Positions 1-8,839 are shown, counted from the stretch's first letter. The stretch is DNA of 64,000 bases from an uncultured Armatimonadota bacterium (GCA_903833215.1 CAILEM010000154.1:52180-116179); one strand, 5' to 3'. The notes: generated by a model from the letters alone, not told the origin. Numbers and translations are program-made.

Positions 1-2093
1 CTGGCGTGTTGCACGTCGGTAGCCTTGAGTTGTGTTGAGTTATATCGCTTTGTAGCATCGCCTTCGGCGAAGACGTAGTCGGTTCCAAACGATGTCTTGA
101 CGATCGGATCACCGTCGCTCATGTAGGAGTATTGGCTACCATGCGCAGCCTCATCGAGGACAAAACCAGAGCTTGCTACCAGCGGTGGATTGTCGATTGA
201 GACGTTGTTTTGGAAGTCAACTGCGCCTATGTTCTTCCCGTAGCCGGACCATTCTTTTGTGAGGAACTCCCCTTTGCGGTAGAAGCTGAACGAATTGCTG
301 TCTCCCCACTGATGATCGATGGAGTTAAAGCCCGAGATGAACGTGAACCATGATGCGTTGGTGCTCCAATCAGACCGGCTAAGGAGCCGATTCAAGCTCG
401 GTGCAAAGTAGTTTGTACTTAAGGCATTGCGTGGATCTGCCGGGGGTGCTGCTTTGGGATCGAACGTCAGGAAGTAGAGAATCGGCAACATCGTTCCGTA
501 GTTGTTTGGGGACGAAGTTAGTCGATTATCCAAGCTCGCCATGCCCCCTGGTGCTAGCCAACTTTGGATCCATCGGACGTCGTTGAGTCGTTGTGAATTG
601 CTGTTACCATCGGCAATATCGATCGCGGCTAGAGGACCGAAGGCTCGAATCATGTCAATGGTTTCAAATCTGAGAACGTCGCCGAAGCCGGCGGGTAAGT
701 ACATAGGAGGTTGCCAGCTATACATCTTTGCCGTTTGTGGACTCAAAGAATGGATGTAGGCGTCAGTCACTTCGTGAGTCCAGAAAGGGTTGTTGATCAT
801 CCCAGCAGCAGGGCCGTAGGCACCGACGTTGTCGTATCCTGCGGTGTGCAGTGCGAGCATCATCATCGTTAGGCCGCTGAAGGAACTCTCGCTGTATCCT
901 GGACCCTCTGGAGAGATTCCTCCTGCCAACTCGTGAGTGTCCGCGAAGTTTCGAACGTACATCCAGGCGCCAATAGCATTGCCAATGTAGTCTCCGAGAT
1001 ATCCAGACGGATAGTCACCAGTGAAGGACGGGACATCGTCCTGGTCATCCAGAGCCAGAGACATCATCGCGATATCCCGGGCATGGTTGCACCAATAGTT
1101 ATTGGCCGCCCATCTTTGTTGGCCCTTCCCAAGCAAACTGGAGTTGTTGACGACACCAGCAGGTGAGACGGTGTAGCTCCCTCCTGCGACGTTGTAGTCG
1201 AGTATTTCGTGAGTCCAGCGAACAAATACCTTGCGAATGGTTACCTTTTCGGCGGCTGAAAATGTGTTGTAGCACCAGTCCACAACCAGAGGAAAGGCCT
1301 CGCCGTACCACCGACTGCGATTGAAGGTTGCGAATTTAGGAGTTCGAAACTTCTGATTTGCTGCAGGGCCCAAAACCGCTTGGTTCATCACGAACATCAA
1401 AAGGTCGTGTGCCCGTTTTGCCCAGTCAGCACGATTGGAAGCGACGGGGTCAACCATGGACATAAACGCAAATAGCTCCGCGATTTCTTCAGTTGCATAG
1501 GGATAGGCGTTGCCTTCGCCATCTCCGCTGTCCTGATTGGGAACGATCCCTTGGTTCATCTGAGACTTACGAAGGTTGGCGACGCTTTGAAGATCCTGCC
1601 AAATATGGTTGGAAGGCACTGCCCAGCTTTGAAGGCGGGGAATATCTGAACCTCGAACCCACATACGAGGGTGGCTGGTGAGCGCATTGATTGGTCGCGG
1701 AATGTGCGGAGGTGGCGGCACGATATTGGTGGTGTTTCCGCCCCCATTACCTCCGCTACTCGTCGTTACGTTGAATGCCTGAGGACTCGTTGCAGACCCC
1801 ATTGGGCCAGAGCAGACAATTGGGCCGGTTGTCGCACCAGTCGGAACGATGGCTTGGATTTCATAAACCTTTGTTGACTTGAAGTTCGCAGTCACACCGT
1901 TGAACTTTACCGAGGTGGTTTGGACTCCCAGAGACGAGCCAGCCATTGTTACGACAGTTCCTATGGGGCCACTCGTCGGAGTGACGGATACGATTGTATA
2001 TTTGGGTGCCTCCTGGCCCATGACCACCGCGCCCGTCGCAGCGAGGGTGAAGGCGATCATAGATCTCGAAAGGCAGGTTCGGATTCGTTGCAT
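1..2093 (-). CDS. Secreted TIG-domain protein with heparinase/alginate-lyase-like region, C-terminus beyond window
   Basis: The frame is open without a stop from the ATG at 2093 to the window edge, giving about 697 residues. It begins with a signal peptide ending near VVMGQ (residue 27). An IPT/TIG Ig-like fold follows at about residues 32-112 (VTPTSGPIGTVVTMAGSSLG), then a Gly/Asn linker, then a long helical part starting HPRMWVRGSDIPRLQSW. That part resembles the alpha/alpha toroid of heparinase II/III and alginate lyases, and the final visible part (SDGDPIVKTSFGTDYVFAEG) looks like the beta-sheet domain that follows it in that family. The likely role is binding and beta-elimination of acidic polysaccharide outside the cytoplasm. 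The family call is by overall pattern, and I could not place the catalytic Tyr/His. A carbohydrate-binding protein without lyase activity is the alternative. Confidence 0.65.
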   Translation of the reverse strand, partial: MQRIRTCLSRSMIAFTLAATGAVVMGQEAPKYTIVSVTPTSGPIGTVVTMAGSSLGVQTTSVKFNGVTANFKSTKVYEIQAIVPTGATTGPIVCSGPMGSATSPQAFNVTTSSGGNGGGNTTNIVPPPPHIPRPINALTSHPRMWVRGSDIPRLQSWAVPSNHIWQDLQSVANLRKSQMNQGIVPNQDSGDGEGNAYPYATEEIAELFAFMSMVDPVASNRADWAKRAHDLLMFVMNQAVLGPAANQKFRTPKFATFNRSRWYGEAFPLVVDWCYNTFSAAEKVTIRKVFVRWTHEILDYNVAGGSYTVSPAGVVNNSSLLGKGQQRWAANNYWCNHARDIAMMSLALDDQDDVPSFTGDYPSGYLGDYIGNAIGAWMYVRNFADTHELAGGISPEGPGYSESSFSGLTMMMLALHTAGYDNVGAYGPAAGMINNPFWTHEVTDAYIHSLSPQTAKMYSWQPPMYLPAGFGDVLRFETIDMIRAFGPLAAIDIADGNSNSQRLNDVRWIQSWLAPGGMASLDNRLTSSPNNYGTMLPILYFLTFDPKAAPPADPRNALSTNYFAPSLNRLLSRSDWSTNASWFTFISGFNSIDHQWGDSNSFSFYRKGEFLTKEWSGYGKNIGAVDFQNNVSIDNPPLVASSGFVLDEAAHGSQYSYMSDGDPIVKTSFGTDYVFAEGDATKRYNSTQLKATDVQHA

Positions 2094-2243
2094 AGTTTGC
2101 ATCTCCACACCGCCAAAACCCAGGAAATGGTCCCAGGTGACTGGCGGTTTTGATGCATTGTGCGGGGCCGCTTCAGGGGTGTATGAACCTGTTGCGGATT
2201 CGTAGCGCAGTTGTAACGCTCCAGGGGGCATAGGTCCCAATAA

Positions 2244-2283
2244 ACAAAGGCTGGCACATCCATTGAGATGTGCCAGCCTTTGT
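2244..2283 (-). terminator. Strong intrinsic terminator of the cytochrome operon
   Basis: A perfect 17-bp inverted repeat (2244-2260 and 2267-2283) has a 6-base loop. It lies 13 bases past the stop of the multihaem cytochrome gene. On the minus strand it is followed by a T-rich run, and it separates the cytochrome operon from the next gene, which starts at 2093. Confidence 0.85.
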
Positions 2284-2296
2284 CGTCGAAAGCAAA

Positions 2297-4105
2297 TTAG
2301 CCTTTTGACTCGTCGTTCGCAGCCTCTATCCGTTCAAGTTCGATCGGATGGTGATGCTGCATTTCTTCATGAGATAGTGTTCCCGTGAGCCAAACCTTGC
2401 TCATGGGGAAGTTATCTGGGTTGAAGTGTTCGTTGTAGAGGTGCCACATGATGATGGCGCTGAAGGCAAGGGTTGCTTCCCATCCGTGAGCAACGACGGC
2501 GACAGCCACTGCCTGCTCTGGGAGGCGATTGCCCCAGTAGATTGGGAACCACAGGATAAATCCCGTAAGAACCATGATTGGGACGCCCCAATATTCGGCC
2601 AAGTAATCCATCTTTTGCCGGAATTGGAATCGATCGTATTTGGGCTCCGAGTTGGCCAACCCCACGTATGCCAGAGAGGTGTGGAAGAAGTCTCGCACAT
2701 CTTTCATGTTGGGGAGCATGGTGAGAGCACTGAACTTAAAGCCCTGCTTCTTCCATCGCCAAAGGAGATCTAAGACGTGCCAAGTCCAGATGAAGATCAG
2801 CGTGACGGCGCCGATTCGGTGGATCATACGTGCACCCGTGAGGCCCCCAATAAAGGACCAAGGCTGGTGAAGAACGTCCACCTGGAAGAATCGTAAGGGC
2901 ATTCCCGTAAGAATGAGTAGCGTAAAGCTAACCATTAACAGGATGTGCTGAATACGATGCACCTTGTCGAAACGCGTGTAATGCGGTTGCGGTGCGGTTT
3001 GATTTCCATTGGCCGGATTCTTTGCTCGCGTTACAAAGTACACGAGATAAGCGAGTAACAGCACCCCAATAGACGCCGCGAAGCAATATGTTGCTTCGAG
3101 AACCCTATCGAATGCAGCTACGGTGAGTGCGACAACCATCCCCATAAAGCTCAGCGAAGTCAGCAAAGCGGGAATTCGACCGCTGCGTGGGGGAACTTTG
3201 CCGAAGACCTTCTTCCTAAGGTCGAGAGCAACCCCACCCGTGAGGAACAGAATCATGCCGCCGGTCAACACGCGGAAGAAGAGGTCTATCGCGTGGAGAA
3301 TCGGCCCCTTCTTTACCATTAGTCTGAGGTGGTTGGCCCCCGACATCGCAAACGTAACGTTCGCGCCAGGGTGGCAGTCAGGCTTGCTACACAACATCGC
3401 CCCGTTGGCGCGGTTTGTGTGTGCTTTCGGGTTTTCCGGAGGGAGCACGTCGTGTACCCCGTGGCAGTCGATGCAGATCGCTGCTTTAAGGTTCTTGAAC
3501 TTCAAGACTGCCTTACCGTGGAAGCTCTCGTTATATGACGAGACGGCGTCGGTATCGACCCCGTATTTGCTCATTCGGTCGACCTGCTGGTGGCACGAAC
3601 TACATAGCAGAGCAGTATTGGCCCGGGTCGCGCTTTTCACAGCAACGACATCGTGGGAATCTCCATTCGCGTGACACGTTACGCACGTGGGATGATCTCC
3701 CTTGGATTTGTCCGGATGAGAGTGCGAACTTTGGCTATAGGCATCCTGCTCTTCTGCATGGCACTTTCCGCAGGTGGCCTTGTCCGCTCGCATCTCCTTG
3801 GTATGAGGGAATGTGTTTATGGAGGAGTGACAGTCTTGACACTTGAGGTCCTTGTGAACGCTCTTGCCAAGTGCCTTATCGTGCACTGCTTTGAAGCCTT
3901 CTTGGGCTTCAGCATGGCAGGCCATGCATGCGGCAGTGTCTTGTGAGTCGATCTTGTCAGCCGAATTTGCGTCTGGTTTGGCCGGCTTTGCTTGGCCGGC
4001 CATCGCCACACATCCTATAACTAACAAGGCGAGGGCGAAACTTGGAAGTGTTACGGCTCTAAGTTTCGCAAACTGAAATAGGCGGAGGATGCGCGACTTA
4101 TCCAT
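2297..4105 (-). CDS. Heptahaem cytochrome c fused to membrane cytochrome b domain
   Basis: This is a 602-residue electron-transfer protein. After an N-terminal membrane/signal segment (about 17-36) there are six CxxCH haem c motifs beginning at Cys60, 89, 112, 141, 168 and 211, plus one CX4CH motif at Cys239. From about 265 to 570 it becomes a multi-helix membrane protein with paired His in helices (HRIQHILL, MIHRIG, WTWHVLDLLW, HGWEATLAF, MWHLYNEHF). This is typical of the cytochrome b subunits of formate dehydrogenase and hydrogenase. It probably moves electrons between the quinone pool and periplasmic haems. The small cytochrome at 4129-4455 lies 23 bases upstream and is likely co-transcribed. 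The physiological donor or acceptor cannot be read from the sequence. Confidence 0.85.
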   Translation of the reverse strand: MDKSRILRLFQFAKLRAVTLPSFALALLVIGCVAMAGQAKPAKPDANSADKIDSQDTAACMACHAEAQEGFKAVHDKALGKSVHKDLKCQDCHSSINTFPHTKEMRADKATCGKCHAEEQDAYSQSSHSHPDKSKGDHPTCVTCHANGDSHDVVAVKSATRANTALLCSSCHQQVDRMSKYGVDTDAVSSYNESFHGKAVLKFKNLKAAICIDCHGVHDVLPPENPKAHTNRANGAMLCSKPDCHPGANVTFAMSGANHLRLMVKKGPILHAIDLFFRVLTGGMILFLTGGVALDLRKKVFGKVPPRSGRIPALLTSLSFMGMVVALTVAAFDRVLEATYCFAASIGVLLLAYLVYFVTRAKNPANGNQTAPQPHYTRFDKVHRIQHILLMVSFTLLILTGMPLRFFQVDVLHQPWSFIGGLTGARMIHRIGAVTLIFIWTWHVLDLLWRWKKQGFKFSALTMLPNMKDVRDFFHTSLAYVGLANSEPKYDRFQFRQKMDYLAEYWGVPIMVLTGFILWFPIYWGNRLPEQAVAVAVVAHGWEATLAFSAIIMWHLYNEHFNPDNFPMSKVWLTGTLSHEEMQHHHPIELERIEAANDESKG

Positions 4106-4128
4106 TTTTGGGCTACGCCCCCTTTTGG

Positions 4129-4455
4129 CTAGTCGACTCCAGGATTCTTTCCAGCTTTGATCTTATCGATATTCTTTGTGCCGGTCTTGGTCGAATCGAG
4201 GTTATCGATCTTGTGCAAGATTTCAGCGGTGAGTTTTTTGGTGTTGGCCGCCTTCATAACGACCTGCATATCCTTGCCATATGCGTTCAATTTGCCGCCA
4301 AATTTCTTGACATGGCATACCGCGCAAGAGGCTTTTGCCAACGGAGAATCGGCGGGAATGTTGTACGTCTTTGTGAAGACGCTGTTGAAGCTTGCTAACG
4401 CGAGTGCGACGACCGAACACGCTGCAAGACCAGAAAGTGTCAAAAATCGCTTCAT
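4129..4455 (-). CDS. Small exported monohaem cytochrome c
   Basis: A 108-residue protein with a clear signal peptide (MKRFLTLSGLAACSVVALALA) and one CAVCH haem-binding motif near residue 44, followed by a Lys-rich tail. A Met that could be the sixth ligand (DMQVVM) lies about 20 residues after the haem motif. It is the first gene of a two-gene unit with the heptahaem cytochrome downstream and could be its soluble electron partner. It is short for a class I cytochrome c but large enough to hold one haem. Confidence 0.75.
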   Translation of the reverse strand: MKRFLTLSGLAACSVVALALASFNSVFTKTYNIPADSPLAKASCAVCHVKKFGGKLNAYGKDMQVVMKAANTKKLTAEILHKIDNLDSTKTGTKNIDKIKAGKNPGVD

Positions 4456-4878
4456 GCGATACCTCCCATTGCTGCCTCCATCAGTGGAGGCTCAAGGGAC
4501 GTCCGGTCGCCGCTGACGCAGACTCCCTACCTCTAAAAGTGTGGGCAATTCATCGCAAGATTCCATGGAATGAGTTGTGTGTCAGGGAAAAGGTTTCTAG
4601 ACGTATGTCTGCTTTGAATATAAGCATGTTTATTCTGTAAAGCTGCACAGAATCGGTAGACACGCTTCATCGACCGAGATGATCCGTCTACTAAACACTA
4701 ATCTTTTCTAACGAAGACTCTGCGGTTCTGATTGCCCTGTTGACGAGTACACGCCACTACTGGGACATAGAGTTCATTTCGACTGATGCTTCTGGGAAGG
4801 TAACGCTTACAACTTGCCGAAATGCAATCGATGCCACCACTGGTTCTGTTGAACTCAGACCTCAGACTCCTCTCGCAT
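4456..4878. other. Gene-free stretch between cytochrome and HTH genes
   Basis: About 420 bases without a convincing reading frame on either strand. It should contain the promoter of the cytochrome operon, which reads leftwards. The only structure I can see is the inverted repeat at 4632-4653. Confidence 0.5.
4632..4653. promoter_or_regulatory. Candidate dimer-binding palindrome upstream of cytochromes
   Basis: ATTCTGT, 8 bases, then ACAGAAT: a perfect 7-bp inverted repeat about 177 bases upstream of the small cytochrome start. The spacing would suit a dimeric regulator, but it matches neither the CRP nor the FNR consensus. It could be chance. Confidence 0.25.
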
Positions 4879-5196
4879 TCAGCGCACGTAGTCGAGGCCG
4901 TGTGACTTAACGAGAGAGAGTAGCTTCAAAGCCGCACCAGACGCCTTTCGCTCACCTCTCTCCCACTGACTAACGGTATTTAGGCTCACTCCCAGCGTTC
5001 GAGCGAGTACAGCTTGACTCACGCGCTCTCGCGTTCGAAGTGCCGCGACATCCTCGGCACTCATTTCGGGCGTCGGTGTTAAGCACTTTTCGTCGAACCG
5101 ACGCATGGTCGTCTTGTCTACAAGATTCGACTCGAATAGGTCGGTGACGCCTTCGTGAAGGCTCCTCATTAAGTCATTTTTGTAAGTTCTCACCAT
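4879..5196 (-). CDS. XRE-family HTH protein (HigA/NadS antitoxin-like)
   Basis: A 105-residue protein with a C-terminal helix-turn-helix at about 50-100 (SQAVLARTLGVSLNTVSQWE, then RGERKASGAALKLL), the form seen in HigA2/NadS-type antitoxins. The N-terminal half (MRSLHEGVTDLFE) also fits that family. Such proteins normally sit next to a RelE-like toxin, but here the upstream gene, 3 bases away, is a sialidase-like propeller and no toxin is adjacent. It may be an orphan antitoxin or a plain DNA-binding regulator. A start at Met10 (5169) is also possible. Confidence 0.75.
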   Translation of the reverse strand: MVRTYKNDLMRSLHEGVTDLFESNLVDKTTMRRFDEKCLTPTPEMSAEDVAALRTRERVSQAVLARTLGVSLNTVSQWERGERKASGAALKLLSLVKSHGLDYVR

Positions 5197-5199
5197 CTT

Positions 5200-6270
5200 C
5201 TAAGTTCCCTCAGTTTGCCCGACTCGAAGAGAGAAGATCCGGCCCGTTGGATCTGCCCAAACAGCAAATGCGCCTCCTGAGGTGGAGGTGATCGCAGGAT
5301 TCGATCCGGGACCTAGGATCATCGGTTGGTCGGCACCACGTTTGAGCATAATTTGCCCCAGCGATTGCCACGTGACAATGGGTCCGGATTTGGAATTCGC
5401 AATCCATGGTTGCGTACCTGGTCCGACTTCTATCTCGGGTTGGCCGGGACGGCAAATATAGCTTGTTTCTTTGCGACGCCACACGGATGTGACGGCTCCA
5501 TCTTCGGCGAATGAGATTGCACCACCATCCATGGGACAGTAGTTGAGCAGCCAACTTCCTATGCCCAGTTTCTGGGCTGGTTTGAAGCTTTTCCCGTTAT
5601 CGCTTGATCGGCTGAGGAACATATCGCGGTATCCGCCCAGGGCATTTCGAAACATCACGGCGATGTCTCCAGTCGGGCTGAATTGAATCGATGGATGGCA
5701 GCACTCGCAGACGTGGCCATCCGGAGATCGGTATACCATCGAGTTCTTTGTCCAAGAGGCGCCCCCATCGCTTGATGCCGAAGCCCAGACTTCGGTTCCT
5801 TTGTTTCTCAAGTCCAACCATGTGCATGCAATGCGCCCGTCTGAGCTCGATGCCATGGCATGTAAGCCTTCGCGTGCCGACCCATCGGAATCGTTGACTC
5901 GCGCGGGCCCGACCCAATGATTCCCGTTATCTGTCGACCTAAAGGACACCAGATCGCCGTCCCGTCCGCCCCCCTTGAGACCATAAACAGCGGTTATTAC
6001 CACCGCTGACTTCGTTACTGCAATCCGGGGTCCTCGGCGCATTCCAAGCGCCAAATGACCCGACGTGGGGATGGGAATCGGGGCGCTAAAGGTGTTTCCA
6101 CGATCGCTGGAGCGAAACAGGAATAGTCGGTCACCATTACCGCATACGACATAGACTCGATTTTCAAACGCGACGACTTGGGGATCGACACCAGAAAAAC
6201 CAGCCGGACTTATCTGAGTTGGGACAAGTTTGGTGGCGGCCAAAATGAAAAGGGCAATCGCAGTAACCAC
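5200..6270 (-). CDS. Exported sialidase-like (BNR repeat) beta-propeller with CxxCH motif
   Basis: 356 residues from a GTG start, with an N-terminal hydrophobic segment (VTAIALFILAATKL). Repeated Asp-box type motifs (SSDRGNTFSAP, STDNGNHWVGP, SSDGGASWTK, SSDNGKSFKP) identify the BNR/sialidase propeller fold. It is short for a true sialidase, and the Arg triad and Tyr nucleophile were not identified, so enzymatic activity is uncertain. CECCHPS (about residue 192) contains a CxxCH haem-type signature, and a second conserved-looking Cys is in NYCPMDGG. It follows a monohaem cytochrome-like gene by 33 bases and is probably co-transcribed with it and with the HTH gene downstream. Confidence 0.7.
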   Translation of the reverse strand: MVTAIALFILAATKLVPTQISPAGFSGVDPQVVAFENRVYVVCGNGDRLFLFRSSDRGNTFSAPIPIPTSGHLALGMRRGPRIAVTKSAVVITAVYGLKGGGRDGDLVSFRSTDNGNHWVGPARVNDSDGSAREGLHAMASSSDGRIACTWLDLRNKGTEVWASASSDGGASWTKNSMVYRSPDGHVCECCHPSIQFSPTGDIAVMFRNALGGYRDMFLSRSSDNGKSFKPAQKLGIGSWLLNYCPMDGGAISFAEDGAVTSVWRRKETSYICRPGQPEIEVGPGTQPWIANSKSGPIVTWQSLGQIMLKRGADQPMILGPGSNPAITSTSGGAFAVWADPTGRIFSLRVGQTEGT

Positions 6271-6303
6271 GCCCCATTATGAGAAGCAGACCATGGCCAC
6301 CTT

Positions 6304-7587
6304 TCAGGATTGGCTCGAAAAGCCCTGCACGGTGCTGCTCAATATCGTGAGCGTCGCTGCTCCTTTTCCAATCGCGGGCGGAGAAAGCAATTCTCTAATC
6401 CGACTGAAAACTTGGGATTTAGCTTCAGCCGGTAGGCCTTGAAAGGCTGAAGAGTAGATCATTGGACTGCATCGGTATCGGAGAAGCCGTGCCTTGAGAT
6501 CAAGCTCGCTGAGTCGGTGTCCGCCTTTGTCTTGCGGTGAACTTGCCGAATACATTGTCGTGAAGGAACTGGTGCCCTTGATCGGTGAGGTGAATTTGGG
6601 CTCCTCGAGTCCCGTAAGAGCAAAAACGAGTGGTTCGCAAGCGCTCTTCACGCGATCGTGAATCGTTTCGGCGACATGTTCGGCGGAAAAGCCAAACTTA
6701 CGAAGTCCCTCCGCATCCTTCAAAGCATTCCGAGACAGGAACCCGGCTTTCGTAATGAGATTCTGAATCACCATTTGCTGCTCGGCAACCATGAGCGCGA
6801 CGATATCCGAGTGTGGCGTCAGATATCCATCGACATCGAAATATGGGTGTAAGTCGGTGACGTTGGCACCTTTTTCGATATTGATGGTTGGGGACTGCTC
6901 GTTCCCCCGCGCCACCTCATTTCCCATGTGCCGTTGCTCACCATGGGTGCCAGTGACGTACCACCCACCCCATCGCTCTTTCATCGGACTCGTGGGACCG
7001 GTGATGAAGGAGCCGCCCGCCAGCATCGCTGTGCCATCTGGCCCCGCATAGACCGACCGTGCCATGAGACCAGGGACGTGCTTCGTCATGCCAGAGTTGT
7101 GACACTGCAGGCACTCGTCGTTTTGCCGCACGGGCTTCGCCTTTGGCGTAACCTCATTTGTCAGAAGAAAGAACACTGGACCCACTTGGGGATCAATCCC
7201 GACGACTTCCATGTACGGTGCGCCTGGAATCCAACCCACATAGGCGTGATCGTTGAAGTAAAGCGCGCGAGGGGTGGTTGGCGAGATATGCGCCGATTGA
7301 AGGCTCGTTTTGGAAAAGACGAGAATCTGTGATGTAGGAGAGATGTCCAGATGCTTCAGCAGCGACCGCAGGTAGCCCTGCTTTGGTTCGTAAGTGAGTT
7401 GAGCGGAACCCGACTGAATCTTGGAGATAAGTTGTGTGACCGGGTCTGCAACTTTTGCCGCGAGATACTGAGCCTCAAACTCGTTGTCAGAGCTTTGACG
7501 AAGCGCCGCGACGGCAAACGGGCTCAGGACCAGGCTCCAAATCACCAAGCTGCGGACATGCTTGAACATCTCTCTCAAGCATGGCAC
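6304..7587 (-). CDS. Exported monohaem cytochrome-like protein of unknown function
   Basis: 427 residues. The start may instead be Met7 (7569), which gives a cleaner signal peptide (MFKHVRSLVIWSLVLSPFAV). A single CLQCH haem c site lies near residue 160, followed by a conserved-looking stretch (GLMARSVYAGPDGTAMLAGG) and by HGEQRHMGNEVARGNEQ. No other domain is recognised. Proteins with one CxxCH in a large unknown exported domain are common next to redox and propeller genes in this kind of bacterium. Its neighbour downstream is the BNR protein that also carries a CxxCH. I infer haem binding, but the partner and reaction are unknown. Confidence 0.6.
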   Translation of the reverse strand: MPCLREMFKHVRSLVIWSLVLSPFAVAALRQSSDNEFEAQYLAAKVADPVTQLISKIQSGSAQLTYEPKQGYLRSLLKHLDISPTSQILVFSKTSLQSAHISPTTPRALYFNDHAYVGWIPGAPYMEVVGIDPQVGPVFFLLTNEVTPKAKPVRQNDECLQCHNSGMTKHVPGLMARSVYAGPDGTAMLAGGSFITGPTSPMKERWGGWYVTGTHGEQRHMGNEVARGNEQSPTINIEKGANVTDLHPYFDVDGYLTPHSDIVALMVAEQQMVIQNLITKAGFLSRNALKDAEGLRKFGFSAEHVAETIHDRVKSACEPLVFALTGLEEPKFTSPIKGTSSFTTMYSASSPQDKGGHRLSELDLKARLLRYRCSPMIYSSAFQGLPAEAKSQVFSRIRELLSPPAIGKGAATLTILSSTVQGFSSQS

Positions 7588-7629
7588 TTAGAGATCATCG
7601 AAGACTCCCCAATCCCCATGTCCTTCAGA

Positions 7630-7932
7630 TTACGGATGTTGCGTGATGGCAATGATTGTGATCACGCCCTTGCCTGGACCGTAGTGCCAGAAGACCCGCC
7701 ATGCCGCCGATACATTGTTTTCTACATACGCTTCCCAGACTTTTTCTCCGTTAAGCCCTTGAAGGGATCTGAACTCGTGGGTTCGGAGGCTTGGATGCTT
7801 TGGACTTTCTTCAAGTAATCCCAGGCATTTTCGGACCTTCCTCAGCCTCACTAGATCCTGTCTGTCGGGATGGAATTCAAGATCGCGAAGCTGTTCCTTC
7901 GCCTCTGGTTGAAAGATCAACTCAAAGGCCAC
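7630..7932 (-). CDS. RelE/ParE-superfamily toxin
   Basis: A 100-residue protein with the beta-sheet layout of RelE/ParE toxins: LIFQPEAKEQLRDLE at the N-terminus and the final strands EAYVENNVSAAWRVFWHYG and KGVITIIAITQHP. The terminal His in ITQHP is often seen in this group. It starts 5 bases after the stop of the putative antitoxin (7938-8222), which is the usual antitoxin-then-toxin order. Activity is probably mRNA cleavage on the ribosome. This follows from family membership, not from a proven catalytic set. Confidence 0.75.
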   Translation of the reverse strand: MAFELIFQPEAKEQLRDLEFHPDRQDLVRLRKVRKCLGLLEESPKHPSLRTHEFRSLQGLNGEKVWEAYVENNVSAAWRVFWHYGPGKGVITIIAITQHP

Positions 7933-7937
7933 AATGA

Positions 7938-8222
7938 CTAGTCCTCATCCTCGTCTTCAGCGTATTGAGCAAAGCTTCCAAGGCTCTCTCCTTCGCCACG
8001 AGCGGACTGCTCAAGTCCTCTCCTAACCGATGCTAGAGCCTCTTCGTTTTTCCACAGCCAGAGTTCACTTTTTGGAATGACGGCGACGGGGGTCAGCACA
8101 ATGGTCCCGTCTGGAGTCTCATTGACTTCGTATTGCTCTCCAGCGCGTTCTTTGCCGAGAGACAGTCGACCCGAAGGGTCAAGTTTCCGTATTTCCTTGT
8201 GCAGTGGAGAGGTGGCGTGCAT
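7938..8222 (-). CDS. Antitoxin of a type II toxin-antitoxin pair (AbrB-like)
   Basis: 94 residues from the ATG at 8222 (MHATSPLHKEIRKLDPSGRL). An in-frame start at 8267 would add 15 residues without domain value. The N-terminal part resembles swapped-hairpin AbrB folds (IRKLDPSGRLSLGKE...EYEV-like strand...IVLTPVAVIP). The C-terminus is acidic and probably disordered (QYAEDEDED), as in toxin-wrapping tails. It is directly upstream of the RelE-like gene. DNA binding and autoregulation are inferred from the family. Confidence 0.7.
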   Translation of the reverse strand: MHATSPLHKEIRKLDPSGRLSLGKERAGEQYEVNETPDGTIVLTPVAVIPKSELWLWKNEEALASVRRGLEQSARGEGESLGSFAQYAEDEDED

Positions 8223-8358
8223 AAAGATTTCCTTCAGAGGGTTCAACCCATTATGGATTGGACCCAAATCATTCTATCTCAATGTGGCCGGATATCAAAA
8301 TCAACTGCAATGAGTCGCAACGTGAGCCATGAGAGCTGGTGCGGCCCACTTCAGTGAT

Positions 8359-8820
8359 ATGCTAACCATCGTGAAACGCATCCTTGCTGCGGTTGCGGTC
8401 GTTTTCTCGGGTTGGTCGTGTAGTGACTCGAAACAGTTCGTTGGCACTTACGACGTCGTCCGGCCAGCGATTGGCAAACCTGCGGATATGCCTCCTGGCC
8501 AACGGATGGTCATGGAAGTCAAGAAGGACGGCACCTGGTACATGCGCGATTTTCTCATCGGATTCGATGGAACCTGGAGCTATGCGAAAGGTGAACTCTC
8601 GCTCGTGACGACAATGGGGCCGGCTGGGAAGTTGGCAAAACCTGACGTCATTGTTCTGCATCCTTCACCCGACCACAAGAAACTCGTGATCATTCGTCCA
8701 AAGGCGTACGTGGGAAAACTTGAATACCTGTGGAACCCAAAGGCATTTCAGGAATGGAATGATCGCGTCACCAAGGCGATGGACGAAGCCAACCGAACCT
8801 TCAAAAAGCGGAAGGGCTAG
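8359..8820 (+). CDS. Small exported protein of unknown function
   Basis: 153 residues from the ATG at 8359 (MLTIVKRILAAVAVVFSGWS). An upstream start at 8329 only adds a weak leader. The N-terminus is a signal peptide with Cys after GWS, possibly a poor lipobox. The mature part is a small beta-rich domain (FVGTYDVVRPAIGK, DGTWYMRDFLIGFDGTWSY) of the kind seen in lipocalin-like or DUF-type extracellular proteins, ending in a Lys/Arg-rich tail. It is the first of four small genes in the same direction. Confidence 0.6.
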   Translation: MLTIVKRILAAVAVVFSGWSCSDSKQFVGTYDVVRPAIGKPADMPPGQRMVMEVKKDGTWYMRDFLIGFDGTWSYAKGELSLVTTMGPAGKLAKPDVIVLHPSPDHKKLVIIRPKAYVGKLEYLWNPKAFQEWNDRVTKAMDEANRTFKKRKG

Positions 8821-8839
8821 GTTGCGTTTGTGAGCCTAT

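Noticed and set aside
3123..3674. 183-codon plus-strand frame opposite the multihaem cytochrome
   Set aside because: Antisense of a gene with seven haem motifs; no domain and no ribosome-binding site.
4632..4653. FNR or CRP site for the window's Crp/Fnr regulator
   Set aside because: The palindrome is perfect but does not match either consensus; kept only as a low-confidence site.
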